Positions 37,336 through 46,201 of a stretch of DNA of 64,000 bases are shown piece after piece. A program made the translations under genes and the position numbers. The first letter of the stretch is position 1; every line of letters begins with the position of its first letter. The notes under the pieces were generated by a model. The model ran no database searches. It saw only the letters and a program-made list of their open reading frames with translations, and was not told where the DNA came from. Source of the stretch: Parasedimentitalea huanghaiensis (GTDB lineage Bacteria > Pseudomonadota > Alphaproteobacteria > Rhodobacterales > Rhodobacteraceae); NCBI RefSeq assembly GCF_009753675.1, contig NZ_WQLV01000002.1, positions 641,127 through 705,126 of the forward strand. The letters are read 5' to 3'.

Positions 37336-38391
37336 TTAGTTGCGAGACCCAAACCAATGGCGATAGATGGCATCATACGTCCCATCTTCGCGCAACGCCA
37401 AAAGGGCGCGGTTAACATCTTCGACTAAGGGCGAACCTTCCGGGAAAACAATGCCATAATTTTCTTTGAGGAACACCGCACCAACTGTACGACCAAACTG
37501 ACTGCCCTGGTGAGAGCTGTAATGGCTGAGAATTGGTGCATCAAAGACCACCACTCGAATGTTACCTGCCTCAAAGGCATCCAACAGCTCGGTCAGCCCA
37601 TCGAAGCTGTTATAGTCAATTTCCCGTCTATCCAGAAACCCAGCGGCTGTTGAGCCGTGGATTGTGCCCACTCGTTTTCCGTACAGGTCATTCACAGAAT
37701 TGACGCTGCCATTGATGGCATCAACGGTCATCACTGCTGTGATTTTGGCTACAAAAACAGACACCACAAACAGCGACGAAACTACGAGCATCACACCAAA
37801 CATACGGCCAATTGGAGTACGTGGAACCCGTTCCTCAAAACCACCATTGACCACTAGGTTCAACGCCCACCAAAACGATGGGAACCAAGCCTCTTTCAAT
37901 GGTCTATCAAAGTAGGGTTGAGCCCTTCGCTCAAATCCCCACATCAGCATGCCACCACCGAGAAGCAGCACAAATGCGATTCCAATGGCTGCTGCTAAGT
38001 CCCAGGACAACAGCGCCTTAAGAAGCGACGGCTCACGCACATCCTCCGCCTGCACCATCATCTGTAGACCACTTTCAAAAATGGGATGGCTAAAATCCAT
38101 CTCAGTTTCGCGGGCTGCGGTGATAGAGATATTCGCGATTGCCAAATCAGCCTGCCCGCTACGCACCAGACTGAGCATATCGGAAAACCCCTCCTGCCGA
38201 CTGACGCTGTAGTTCCAGTTCAGACGTTTGGAAAGTGCTTCGAGCAGCTCCATTGAAAAACCAGTATCACCGCCACTTTCAACCATGGAAAACGGTGGTC
38301 GGGTGACGGTAGCAACCGTCAAGTTCTGCGCTGTCAGGGGCTGGCCCCAAGTCAGTAGCAGAATACAGAAATAAACAATGGATCGGAGCAA
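37336..38391 (-). CDS. Ionotropic glutamate receptor-like protein (GluR0-type) with degenerate pore filter
   Basis: A 351-residue protein built like bacterial glutamate receptors: a signal-type N-terminus ([22 protein letters not shown]), a periplasmic-binding lobe (23-115), a first membrane helix (129-151), a pore-loop region (170-190), a second helix (196-218) and the second binding lobe (228-345). In K+-channel relatives the loop reads TVGYGD. Here the same place reads NGGFEE, so the second Gly of GYG is Glu. Ion conduction through a K+-type filter is therefore doubtful; it may be a sensor or a different channel. The start codon is TTG at 38391, with no better in-frame ATG. Confidence 0.8.
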   Translation of the reverse strand: MLRSIVYFCILLLTWGQPLTAQNLTVATVTRPPFSMVESGGDTGFSMELLEALSKRLNWNYSVSRQEGFSDMLSLVRSGQADLAIANISITAARETEMDFSHPIFESGLQMMVQAEDVREPSLLKALLSWDLAAAIGIAFVLLLGGGMLMWGFERRAQPYFDRPLKEAWFPSFWWALNLVVNGGFEERVPRTPIGRMFGVMLVVSSLFVVSVFVAKITAVMTVDAINGSVNSVNDLYGKRVGTIHGSTAAGFLDRREIDYNSFDGLTELLDAFEAGNIRVVVFDAPILSHYSSHQGSQFGRTVGAVFLKENYGIVFPEGSPLVEDVNRALLALREDGTYDAIYRHWFGSRN

Positions 38392-38679
38392 GGGGCCATT
38401 CAGATCATGGGACTACGTGGTTACCATTTTTCTTAGGCTGAACACCTTCATCAAGCAAGCGTCTCGAACTTGTCCAACTTACAGTCCAACCTTGACTGTG
38501 ACACCAAAAGCCCGCTGCACAGTACTTGGTGTGTCAATGTGTTGCTGGGCCTGCGGTGCGGATCGCTCCTAAAAGTCATTTATGCGGAAGATCTACGGTG
38601 ATCGCTTCCGAGTTGGTGAATTGCACCGTGTCTGATTTCACGCTACGCCAAGGCATTACAGATTTACCGGAGCCTACAG

Positions 38680-39825
38680 ATGTCCCTGACCGACCCCGCC
38701 CACCTGACCGCTAAACTCATTCGCTGCCCGTCGGTCACCCCAATTGAAGGCGGTGCATTGGTGCTGCTGGAAGAGCTTTTAGGCAAGGCTGGATTCGTCT
38801 GCACCCGCGCCGACCGGGGTGAAGTCAGCAACCTGTTTGCGCGCTGGGGCGATAAAGGGCACCCTCGCACTTTTGGTTTTAACGGCCACACCGATGTGGT
38901 GCCCTTGGGTGATGAGGCGGCCTGGACCATGCCACCATTTGGCGCAGAGGAAAAAGACGGGTTCATGTATGGCCGCGGGGCCACTGACATGAAATCGGGG
39001 GTCGCTGCATTTGCTGCTGCAGCAATTGATTTTGTACAGTCCACGCCACCTGAAGGCGCCGTGATCCTGACCATTACAGGTGACGAAGAAGGCGAGTCCG
39101 TAGACGGCACTACCGCATTGCTAGACTATATGGCCACCGAGGGCGAAGCGATGACCGCTTGTCTGGTCGGAGAGCCCACATGTCCTGACCAAATGGGGGA
39201 AATGATCAAGATCGGCCGCCGCGGCTCGCTCACTGCCCGGTTTACAGTTGTTGGTATACAGGGGCATTCGGCATATCCGCATCGCGCTAATAACCCGCTA
39301 AACGCCATGGTAAGGCTTATGGACCAGTTGGCCAGCCACGAGTTGGACCAGGGCACTGATCACTTTGATGCATCAACATTAGCAGTTGTCACCATCGATA
39401 CCGGCAATACAGCGACCAACGTGATTCCGGCGCAGGTGACCTCTGCCGTGAATATCCGTTTCAATGACGCACATTCCGGTGCGAGTTTGACTCGATGGCT
39501 TCAGGAAGAAACTGCCAAAATTGCCACTGAATTTGACTTGCAGATCAATGTAGATGTCAAAGTTTCTGGCGAAAGCTTTATTACGCCTCCCGGACCTTTG
39601 TCGGACCTTGTGGCCGCAGCCGTTGAAGCCGAATGTGGAGTAAAACCAACCCTATCAACCACCGGCGGCACCTCGGATGCACGGTTTGTAAAAAACCACT
39701 GTCCAGTTGTGGAATTTGGACTGGTTGGGCGCACCATGCACCAAGTGGATGAACGCGTTGAGGTCGCCCAAATACACCAGCTAAAAGCGGTATACAGTCG
39801 AATTTTGACAAACTTTTTCTCATAG
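38680..39825 (+). CDS. dapE: Succinyl-diaminopimelate desuccinylase
   Basis: A 381-residue M20-family zinc peptidase-like enzyme that removes succinate from N-succinyl-LL-diaminopimelate in lysine and cell-wall precursor synthesis. Visible metal-site elements are [21 protein letters not shown], the catalytic [14 protein letters not shown], and the C-terminal [12 protein letters not shown]. The dimerisation lid domain has [15 protein letters not shown]. The length fits DapE. The TIGR04282-type gene starts 11 bases later on the same strand. Confidence 0.96.
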   Translation: MSLTDPAHLTAKLIRCPSVTPIEGGALVLLEELLGKAGFVCTRADRGEVSNLFARWGDKGHPRTFGFNGHTDVVPLGDEAAWTMPPFGAEEKDGFMYGRGATDMKSGVAAFAAAAIDFVQSTPPEGAVILTITGDEEGESVDGTTALLDYMATEGEAMTACLVGEPTCPDQMGEMIKIGRRGSLTARFTVVGIQGHSAYPHRANNPLNAMVRLMDQLASHELDQGTDHFDASTLAVVTIDTGNTATNVIPAQVTSAVNIRFNDAHSGASLTRWLQEETAKIATEFDLQINVDVKVSGESFITPPGPLSDLVAAAVEAECGVKPTLSTTGGTSDARFVKNHCPVVEFGLVGRTMHQVDERVEVAQIHQLKAVYSRILTNFFS

Positions 39826-39836
39826 AGACAATTTGG

Positions 39837-40427
39837 TTGCCTCGTACTTTGGTGATCATGCTTAAACTTCCACAAGCTGGTCGGGTGAAAACCCGACTGG
39901 GACGGGACTTAGGCATGGTGGACGCTGCCTGGTGGTTTCGCCATCAATCTGCGCGTCTGCTTCGGCGCCTGCGCGACCCACGCTGGCGCATTGTTCTTGC
40001 AGTAGCTCCAGACTGTGCTGTGCTCTCACCGGTCTGGCCAACAGACCTTCCCCGACTGGCCCAAGGCCGTGGCGATCTTGGGCAGCGCATGGCGCGGATG
40101 TTACGGAGTGCAAATGCGGGCTTGCTCGGTGGCCCCACTTGTTTGATTGGCGCCGATATCCCCGGCATCACGCGGGACCATATTGCGCGCGCGTTTAACG
40201 GTTTGGGTGATCATGATGCGGTTTTTGGACCAGCATTGGATGGCGGATATTGGCTAATAGGTTTGAAACATCCGCGTCGGCAGCCCCCGGGTTTGTTCTC
40301 AAGGGTCCGATGGTCTAGCGAACATGCTCTGGAGGACACTCTGGCCACTCTGCCAGGATATCGAATTGCTTTGACTGATCGCCTGCGCGACGTCGACACA
40401 GTTGCTGACCTGCAAAAACTTACCTAG
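39837..40427 (+). CDS. TIGR04282 / DUF2064 family glycosyltransferase-like protein
   Basis: A 196-residue protein with the nucleotide-sugar transferase-like signature of the family: LPQAGRVKTRLGRDLG near the start, LIGADIPGITRDHI with a metal-binding-like Asp, and GPALDGGYWLIGL. The family sits next to diverse pathways and its reaction is unsettled. The start here is a TTG (39837); an ATG at 39858 would remove seven residues including the first strand. It may be in one transcript with dapE. Confidence 0.85.
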   Translation: MPRTLVIMLKLPQAGRVKTRLGRDLGMVDAAWWFRHQSARLLRRLRDPRWRIVLAVAPDCAVLSPVWPTDLPRLAQGRGDLGQRMARMLRSANAGLLGGPTCLIGADIPGITRDHIARAFNGLGDHDAVFGPALDGGYWLIGLKHPRRQPPGLFSRVRWSSEHALEDTLATLPGYRIALTDRLRDVDTVADLQKLT

Positions 40428-40472
40428 CATTTTTGTCGATGACCTTGCTCGCACACCATGCTAGGCGGAGTT

Positions 40473-42734
40473 ATGAGCCGTATACCTTCCAAGGCAGAAA
40501 TCCTCGACTGGATTTCAGCCAACCCGACCCTCACCTCGAAACGCGACATTGCCAAAGCCTTTGGTATCAAAGGATCTGACCGTATCGACCTGAAGCGCGC
40601 CCTGAAAGAGCTAGAAGCTGAAGGTCATCTGCAAAAACGCAAGAAAAGCTACGGCGACCCGGACCGATTGCCGCCTGTTTCCGTTTTGCTGGTCAAATCA
40701 CCTGATGCCGACGGCGATCTTTTTGCGCAGCCACTGGAATGGCACGGCGAAGGGGTTGAGCCAATAGTGCTGGTGCTGCCACGTGCCAGCGATCCGGCAC
40801 TGGGTGAAGGTGACCGCATTCTGGCTCGCCTGACTGTGGTTCAGGAAGAAAGTCACAACTACGAAGCCCGACTAATCCGCCGTATCGGGTCAAATCCCAA
40901 ACGCGTACTAGGCGTATTCCGCAAGCGATCAGAAGGTGGTCGCATTGTGCCTATCGATAAATCTGCCTCCAATGAGTGGATCGTCGCCGACGATGCCACG
41001 CACGGTGCGCGCGACGGCGAACTGGTCGAAGCAGAACAGGCTGGCCCTAAGGGTCGCATGGGTCTCCCCCGCGCCCGAATTATCGACCGACTTGGTGACC
41101 CATCGGCGCCCAAAGCAGTATCGCTAATCGCCATCCATCAACATGGTATCCCTGACGCGTTTCCTGATGCCGTTGTTGCTGAGGCTGACGCGGCCAAGCC
41201 TATGCCCTTAAAGGGCCGTGAAGACCTTCGCGACATGCCATTGGTCACCATCGATCCCTCAGATGCGCGCGACCATGACGACGCATGTTATGCGCACGCA
41301 GATGATGACCCCAAGAACCCCGGTGGTCATGTGGTCTGGGTCGCTATTGCGGATGTGGCTGCCTATGTGCGCCCAGGAACTGCATTAGATCGCGAGGCCC
41401 GCAAACGCGGTAACTCCAGCTATTTCCCCGACCGTGTTGTACCCATGCTACCAGACCGGCTTTCTGGGGATCTCTGTTCCTTACACGAAGGTGTTCCGCG
41501 TCCCTGTATCGCCGTCCGAATGCAATTGGATGCCGAAGGGAACAAGATTGCCCATAAATTTGTCCGTGGGTTAATGCGATCCGCTGCTTCGCTGCATTAC
41601 GGCGAGGTGCAAGAAGCCATGGAAGGCGCACCAAATGACCGAACAGGGCCACTTCTACAAGATGTCATCAAACCGCTATACGCAGCCTATGCTGCCCTAA
41701 AAGCAGCCCGTGCCTCCCGCCAGCCGCTGGAACTGAACTTACCCGAACGTAGGATTGTTCTCGGCCAGAATGGAGCTGTCAAATCGGTCAACTTCCGCGA
41801 GCGGTTGGATGCGCACCGGCTGATCGAAGAATTCATGATTCTGGCGAATGTCGCTGCCGCTGAAACACTGATTGCCAAACGTGCACCACAGTTGTTCCGG
41901 GTCCACGAAGAACCGTCTCCAGAAAAACTAGATGCCTTGCGTGAAACCGCTGCGGCTGCAGGACTGACACTGGCCAAAGGGCAGGTTCTGCAAACGCGGC
42001 ATCTGAACGCTCTTCTAAACGCCGCCGCTGGTACTGATGAAGCCGAGCTGATTAATATATCTACGTTGCGGTCCATGACCCAAGCCTATTATGGTATCGA
42101 AAACTTCGGACACTTCGGACTGGCGCTGCGCAACTATGCGCATTTCACCTCACCAATCCGCCGCTACGCAGATTTGATCGTACATCGGGCACTGGTTACC
42201 TCACATGGATGGGGTAAGGATGGGTTAGATCCAGCTGAAGTCGATAAATTGGAACAGACTGCCACCCATATTTCTGACACCGAGAGACGGTCGATGATGG
42301 CCGAAAGAGATACCACAGATCGGTATCTGGCAGCCTTTTTGTCCGAACGCGTTGGCAACGAATTCACTGGTAGAATTAATGGCATCGCCCGTTTTGGTGT
42401 TTTTGTGAAGCTTGACGAAACCGGTGCCGACGGATTGATTCCCGTACGTAGTCTGGGCCGAGAGTTCTTCCACTTTGACGCAGATGCAGGCACCCTGATG
42501 GGGTCCGATACCGGGTTGATCATTGCCATCGGCCAGCAAGTCACAGTCCGGCTAACCGAGGCCACTCCGGTGACCGGAGGTTTACAACTTGAATTGCTGA
42601 CCCTTGATGACAAGCCCCTGCCCCGCAGCCGTCGAACGAGTCCTGCAGGGCGCTCAGGTGGGAAGCGTAAGGCGAGTAAGGTCAAACGGAAAACTGACAA
42701 GATCAAGCGCAAGGTCGTACGGAAAAAGCGCTGA
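40473..42734 (+). CDS. rnr: Ribonuclease R
   Basis: A 753-residue 3'-5' exoribonuclease (RNB family) for structured RNA and rRNA quality control. In order: N-terminal winged helix (residues 1-60, MSRIPSKAEILDWIS), cold-shock domains, the RNB catalytic core with IDPSDARDHDDACYA and RGNSSYFPDRVVPMLP, HFTSPIRRYADLIVH, an S1 domain (FTGRINGIARFGVFVKLDETGADGLIPV) and a lysine/arginine-rich tail. The four catalytic Asp are in the DARDHDD segment. An ATG at 40458 is also in frame; 40473 has GGAG upstream and the family N-terminus. A hairpin follows the stop. Confidence 0.96.
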   Translation: MSRIPSKAEILDWISANPTLTSKRDIAKAFGIKGSDRIDLKRALKELEAEGHLQKRKKSYGDPDRLPPVSVLLVKSPDADGDLFAQPLEWHGEGVEPIVLVLPRASDPALGEGDRILARLTVVQEESHNYEARLIRRIGSNPKRVLGVFRKRSEGGRIVPIDKSASNEWIVADDATHGARDGELVEAEQAGPKGRMGLPRARIIDRLGDPSAPKAVSLIAIHQHGIPDAFPDAVVAEADAAKPMPLKGREDLRDMPLVTIDPSDARDHDDACYAHADDDPKNPGGHVVWVAIADVAAYVRPGTALDREARKRGNSSYFPDRVVPMLPDRLSGDLCSLHEGVPRPCIAVRMQLDAEGNKIAHKFVRGLMRSAASLHYGEVQEAMEGAPNDRTGPLLQDVIKPLYAAYAALKAARASRQPLELNLPERRIVLGQNGAVKSVNFRERLDAHRLIEEFMILANVAAAETLIAKRAPQLFRVHEEPSPEKLDALRETAAAAGLTLAKGQVLQTRHLNALLNAAAGTDEAELINISTLRSMTQAYYGIENFGHFGLALRNYAHFTSPIRRYADLIVHRALVTSHGWGKDGLDPAEVDKLEQTATHISDTERRSMMAERDTTDRYLAAFLSERVGNEFTGRINGIARFGVFVKLDETGADGLIPVRSLGREFFHFDADAGTLMGSDTGLIIAIGQQVTVRLTEATPVTGGLQLELLTLDDKPLPRSRRTSPAGRSGGKRKASKVKRKTDKIKRKVVRKKR

Positions 42735-42742
42735 CATGGTAG

Positions 42743-42762
42743 GGTGCGTGCTGGCACGCACC
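42743..42762. terminator. Hairpin between convergent rnr and DUF1801 genes
   Basis: Perfect nine-base inverted repeat GGTGCGTGC/GCACGCACC with a two-base centre, directly between the two stops (eight and two bases away). There is no strong T-run. GTGCGTGC-type hairpins recur in related genomes as I recall. Confidence 0.6.
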
Positions 42763-42764
42763 GT

Positions 42765-43181
42765 CTATCCTTTTGCGGCAGGACGAAGGTGGTAGGTCAA
42801 AGCCCGCTTAATCAGCCACCCATGCCGCAGACTTTCTATCTCGCTGGCGTGATCAAATAGTATTGCCCGAGTCCCTTCTACACGATCCCAAGCCGGAAAA
42901 GTTGTGAGAAACTCGGGAATCAGCCGACTTTGGCAATGTACGAACAATCCAAACCGGGCGCCCTTAGGTACGCCCAGCCGGATTGTAGACCCCGATTTGG
43001 TTTCGGGCGTCAGGTATGCGGGCTGCCCCCAACGCAACGCCTCTTCGATCTGACCCGCTTGCGGCAGTTCCATTGCGGTATCAAAAATCAGGTCACGCAG
43101 CGCCAACAACCCCTGGCGCGCCTCGGTGTCACCAAGATCAAACGCGTCTTCAATCTTGGCACTGGGAAATGGATACTTCAT
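42765..43181 (-). CDS. DUF1801 domain protein
   Basis: A 138-residue protein with the DUF1801 (YdhG/YjbR-like) pattern: LRDLIFDTAMELPQ, EEALRWGQPAYLT, RLGVPKGARFGLFVHCQSRLI and RHGWLIKRALTYHL at the C-terminus. The function is unknown; the fold is alpha/beta and soluble. Its ATG overlaps the GST stop by four bases, so the two are translated together and share the promoter region next to the WYL regulator. Confidence 0.85.
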   Translation of the reverse strand: MKYPFPSAKIEDAFDLGDTEARQGLLALRDLIFDTAMELPQAGQIEEALRWGQPAYLTPETKSGSTIRLGVPKGARFGLFVHCQSRLIPEFLTTFPAWDRVEGTRAILFDHASEIESLRHGWLIKRALTYHLRPAAKG

Positions 43182-43879
43182 GGCAAAGGAACGGCCTCTT
43201 GGAACACCCGGTTAATATAACCACTCAATTTTGGATCGCCACTGACACGACGAACAATATCTGTTTCGACCATCGTTGTTTGCAGAGCCTGCAGCATTGA
43301 AGCGACACTGAAATCGGCACTCGTAATCTGACTGCCAAACAGGAAGTCACGGTCCTTTAACAGTAACGTCACGGCTTGCAAGTCCTGATCCAATCGCGCC
43401 AAACGTTCACTGTCGCTAAACCGACCTATACCCTGAAACGCCAGCCCGCTACGGACAGACCGGCGGATTGAATTGGTTACCGGTCGACGGATTAACGCAG
43501 GTATTTCTTTGAAATATGTATCCCTAATTGTCGGCCAAACTGCGTCATTTAGCCAACGGTCTTGAACGACATGGAAGTACAAGTTGTCTTCAGCAAACCT
43601 AATGAGGAATTGAGATTGAGCCTTTTCACGCACTGACAGCCCAGGATCAAAATCCGTTCCCAATTTTTCGAGGTACTTACGAATTTCGACACTGTCTGCA
43701 ACCAATCCTGCTGGTGTCCTCAGGACGGGTAGCTTGCGATGGGGCATTTTCCGCGGATCATTCAGATCTTCCCGTTGCCAGGCTTTGTTCGAATAGGCCA
43801 GAAGCAACGCCGCTTTAACGCAGAATGGGCTGAGGCTAAAAACATCGCCATTTCGAGGATAGGTTAGAAGAGTCAGCAT
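43178..43879 (-). CDS. Glutathione S-transferase family protein
   Basis: A 233-residue GST-like protein of the Fax/metaxin-like branch: a thioredoxin-fold N-terminal half with LSPFCVKAALLLAYS and KLPVLRTPAGLVADSVEI (the Asp-Ser loop that holds glutathione), and an all-helical C-terminal half (SARADFSV-type region near residue 190). The substrate is unknown. It lies divergent from a WYL-domain regulator with a perfect palindrome in between and is coupled to the DUF1801 gene. Confidence 0.85.
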   Translation of the reverse strand: MLTLLTYPRNGDVFSLSPFCVKAALLLAYSNKAWQREDLNDPRKMPHRKLPVLRTPAGLVADSVEIRKYLEKLGTDFDPGLSVREKAQSQFLIRFAEDNLYFHVVQDRWLNDAVWPTIRDTYFKEIPALIRRPVTNSIRRSVRSGLAFQGIGRFSDSERLARLDQDLQAVTLLLKDRDFLFGSQITSADFSVASMLQALQTTMVETDIVRRVSGDPKLSGYINRVFQEAVPLP

Positions 43880-43922
43880 GTATCATTTCCTATTTTGATT
43901 TCTGCCCTTCACCTAACGGGCA

Positions 43923-43945
43923 CTAATGACAGATACTGTCATTAG
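43923..43945. promoter_or_regulatory. Operator palindrome between the GST and WYL regulator genes
   Basis: Perfect inverted repeat CTAATGACAG-3-CTGTCATTAG, located 44 bases upstream of the GST start and 19 bases upstream of the regulator start. TGACA/TGTCA arms are typical of the YafY/DeoR-like winged-helix proteins with WYL domains. The site could control both divergent units. Confidence 0.75.
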
Positions 43946-43963
43946 GTGTAGTCAATATAAGTC

Positions 43964-44713
43964 ATGTCCAGAACTCATCGCCTCTTCCAACTCATGCAAG
44001 CCCTGCGCCAAGGCCCCGGCCCCAAAACCGCTGCTGGCCTCGGTTTTGAAATGGGTGTATCCGCCCGCAGTATTCATCGTGATATCGCAACCCTTCGTGA
44101 AATGGGTGCGGTGATTGATGGTGCCGCCGGATATGGTTTTACGCTCATTGAAGACAATGCCCTGCCACCTATGGGCTTTCGTGATACCGAACTTGAGGCC
44201 CTAGTGCTTGGATTGCGTGAAGTGCAACAGATCGGCGACCCCGACCTAGCCGAAGCAGCAGGCGAGGCACTACGCAAGTTGCAAGGCAGGTTACCACCAC
44301 GCCAGGCACATCGCTTGCGTCATTCAGTATTGGCCGCCCATCGGTTTCAGCGTCCCGAAGCACCTAAAATCAAGGTCGCAGATCTGCGCGACGCCACCTG
44401 GGAAGAATTGGAGGTTCAGTTCGACTATACCGACGCAAATGGAGCCTCTACATGTCGTCAGGTAAAGCCTTTGGGTTTGATCTATTTTGACCGCTCAACC
44501 GTGTTGATCGCTTGGTGCAACTTGAGGAGAGATTTTCGAATTTTTCGGTTGGACCGAATGTCGGAATTGCAGGTTACTACTCAAAGCTTCCGCCCACATC
44601 GGGTGGTTATGCTACGGGATGCCCTAGCCAAAATTCGAGCGGAAAGACAGGCAGCACAAGCCTCCACTCCCCCCGCTTCAAAAACGGCGGAACCCCGCGC
44701 GGCTGAAGACTGA
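43964..44713 (+). CDS. YafY-type transcriptional regulator (HTH_11 + WYL domain)
   Basis: A 249-residue regulator. Residues 1-60 hold a DeoR-like helix-turn-helix (MSRTHRLFQLMQALRQ, VSARSIHRDIATLREMGAVI). Residues about 140-230 form a WYL-like ligand domain (VKPLGLIYFDRSTVLIAWCNLRRDFRIFRLDRM); the first residue of the WYL triplet is Ile here rather than Trp. The C-terminus is Ala/Thr-rich. The neighbouring palindrome points to autoregulation and control of the divergent GST/DUF1801 pair. Confidence 0.9.
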   Translation: MSRTHRLFQLMQALRQGPGPKTAAGLGFEMGVSARSIHRDIATLREMGAVIDGAAGYGFTLIEDNALPPMGFRDTELEALVLGLREVQQIGDPDLAEAAGEALRKLQGRLPPRQAHRLRHSVLAAHRFQRPEAPKIKVADLRDATWEELEVQFDYTDANGASTCRQVKPLGLIYFDRSTVLIAWCNLRRDFRIFRLDRMSELQVTTQSFRPHRVVMLRDALAKIRAERQAAQASTPPASKTAEPRAAED

Positions 44714-44762
44714 CCTCTTTTTCCACAGAGCCAGTGCGCTTACATTTCTCACGAGCAGAAAA

Positions 44763-46100
44763 ATGAGGTGCAGAATGCACATTTGGACGTTGACCATGTT
44801 TGTGGCGTTATTCGGAACTGGTGCGGTGGCGAACGCACCAGAAATTTCTTTGACCCCAGAGGGTCGACCAATCGCTTTTGTCGAAGAACAACCCGACATC
44901 CGGATCACCCTCGTATCTACTATGCGCCCCAAACCTCGTCCCGATATCAATGCGGCCAAATCAAGTAGTGACATGTCTACAAATCATGATTTTCAGAACT
45001 GGGTAGCAAATTTTCGTAAACGCGCGACAGCTCAGGGCATTTCTCCCGCTACCTTGGATGAGGCCTTTGAAGGGGTAATTTACGATCCCGAGGTGATCCG
45101 GCGTGACCAAAATCAGTCTGAATTCACCAAAACAATCTGGCAGTATCTCGACAGCGCCGTTTCGGACAAGCGAATCGCTAGCGGAGTTACCCAACTACAC
45201 AATCTGAGCAGTCGTTTGGAGGATATCGAAACCAAGTATGGAGTGGACAAGGAGGTTTTGCTGGCGGTTTGGGGAATGGAAAGTTCTTACGGCACCTATC
45301 GTGGCGACATGGACGTGGTGCGTTCCTTATCAACTCTGGCCTTTGACGGCCGCCGGGGCCGTTTCTTCGAAAGCCAGTTGATTGCAGCTCTTGAAATTCT
45401 TCAGTCCGGAGACATCCCACCACGTCAGATGACTGGAAGCTGGGCTGGAGCGATGGGTCATACACAGTTCATTCCCACTTCATACTTGGCCTATGCAGTT
45501 GATTTCACAGGTGATGGCAAACGTAACATTTGGTCAGATGACCCAACAGATGCTCTTGCTTCAACAGCAGCTTACCTAGCACGGTTCGGTTGGGTTCAGG
45601 GACAACCGTGGGGCGTTGAGGTAGTCCTGCCTGACGAATTCAACTACAGCCTAGCCAACCGTTCAATAACAAAAGATCCAGTTGATTGGGCATTGCTAGG
45701 TGTAAAGGACATCAACGGCCAACCGGTACCAAGCTATGGCCAAGCGGCTATTCTGTTGCCTGCTGGCGGTTCTGGTGCTGCCTTCATGATCTTCAAAAAC
45801 TTCTCAGTGATCGAACGATACAATGCCGCAGACGCCTATGTGATTGGAGTAGGACACCTTAGTGATCGTCTTCGGGGAGGCAGACCAATTCAGGCCCAGT
45901 GGCCAACAGAGGACCGTTCGCTGACTTTTGTTGAACGCCAGGAAATGCAAAAGCTGCTGACTCGCCAAGGGTTCAGCACGCAAGGGGCAGACGGCAGGAT
46001 CGGGCCCAATACTATCGCCGCAGTCCGTGCCTACCAAGTGGCTAACGGCCTGATGCCAGATGGTTATGCCTCTCTCAGCTTATTGAAGAGGTTACGATAG
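44763..46100 (+). CDS. Lytic murein transglycosylase (MltB-like)
   Basis: A 445-residue exported peptidoglycan lyase. It has a signal peptide (MHIWTLTMFVALFGTGAVANA), then the SLT_2/MltB domain with the catalytic Glu173 in VWGMESSYGTYRGD, and GAMGHTQFIPTSYLAYAVDFTGDGKRNIW. Residues about 380-445 form a peptidoglycan-binding domain (LLTRQGFSTQGADGRIGPNTIAAVRAYQ). No lipobox Cys is at the signal cleavage site, so it is probably soluble in the periplasm. The start may be Met1 or Met5 (44775). Confidence 0.93.
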   Translation: MRCRMHIWTLTMFVALFGTGAVANAPEISLTPEGRPIAFVEEQPDIRITLVSTMRPKPRPDINAAKSSSDMSTNHDFQNWVANFRKRATAQGISPATLDEAFEGVIYDPEVIRRDQNQSEFTKTIWQYLDSAVSDKRIASGVTQLHNLSSRLEDIETKYGVDKEVLLAVWGMESSYGTYRGDMDVVRSLSTLAFDGRRGRFFESQLIAALEILQSGDIPPRQMTGSWAGAMGHTQFIPTSYLAYAVDFTGDGKRNIWSDDPTDALASTAAYLARFGWVQGQPWGVEVVLPDEFNYSLANRSITKDPVDWALLGVKDINGQPVPSYGQAAILLPAGGSGAAFMIFKNFSVIERYNAADAYVIGVGHLSDRLRGGRPIQAQWPTEDRSLTFVERQEMQKLLTRQGFSTQGADGRIGPNTIAAVRAYQVANGLMPDGYASLSLLKRLR

Positions 46101-46150
46101 TTCTGGCTCCGTAGGTCTCCGTGCTCTTCGGTAAATGGAGTAGAAAACAA

Positions 46151-46178
46151 AAAGGCCCCGGAGCGATCCGAGGCCTTT
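46151..46178 (-). terminator. Terminator of the first polyamine ABC operon
   Basis: A 12-base stem with one mismatch (46151-46162 with 46167-46178, loop GCGA). On the minus strand it is followed by TTTTTGTTTT. It lies 24 bases after the permease stop and probably also stops the transglycosylase transcript. Confidence 0.85.
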
Positions 46179-46201
46179 AGCTTTGATAAGTCTAGCACCG
46201 A

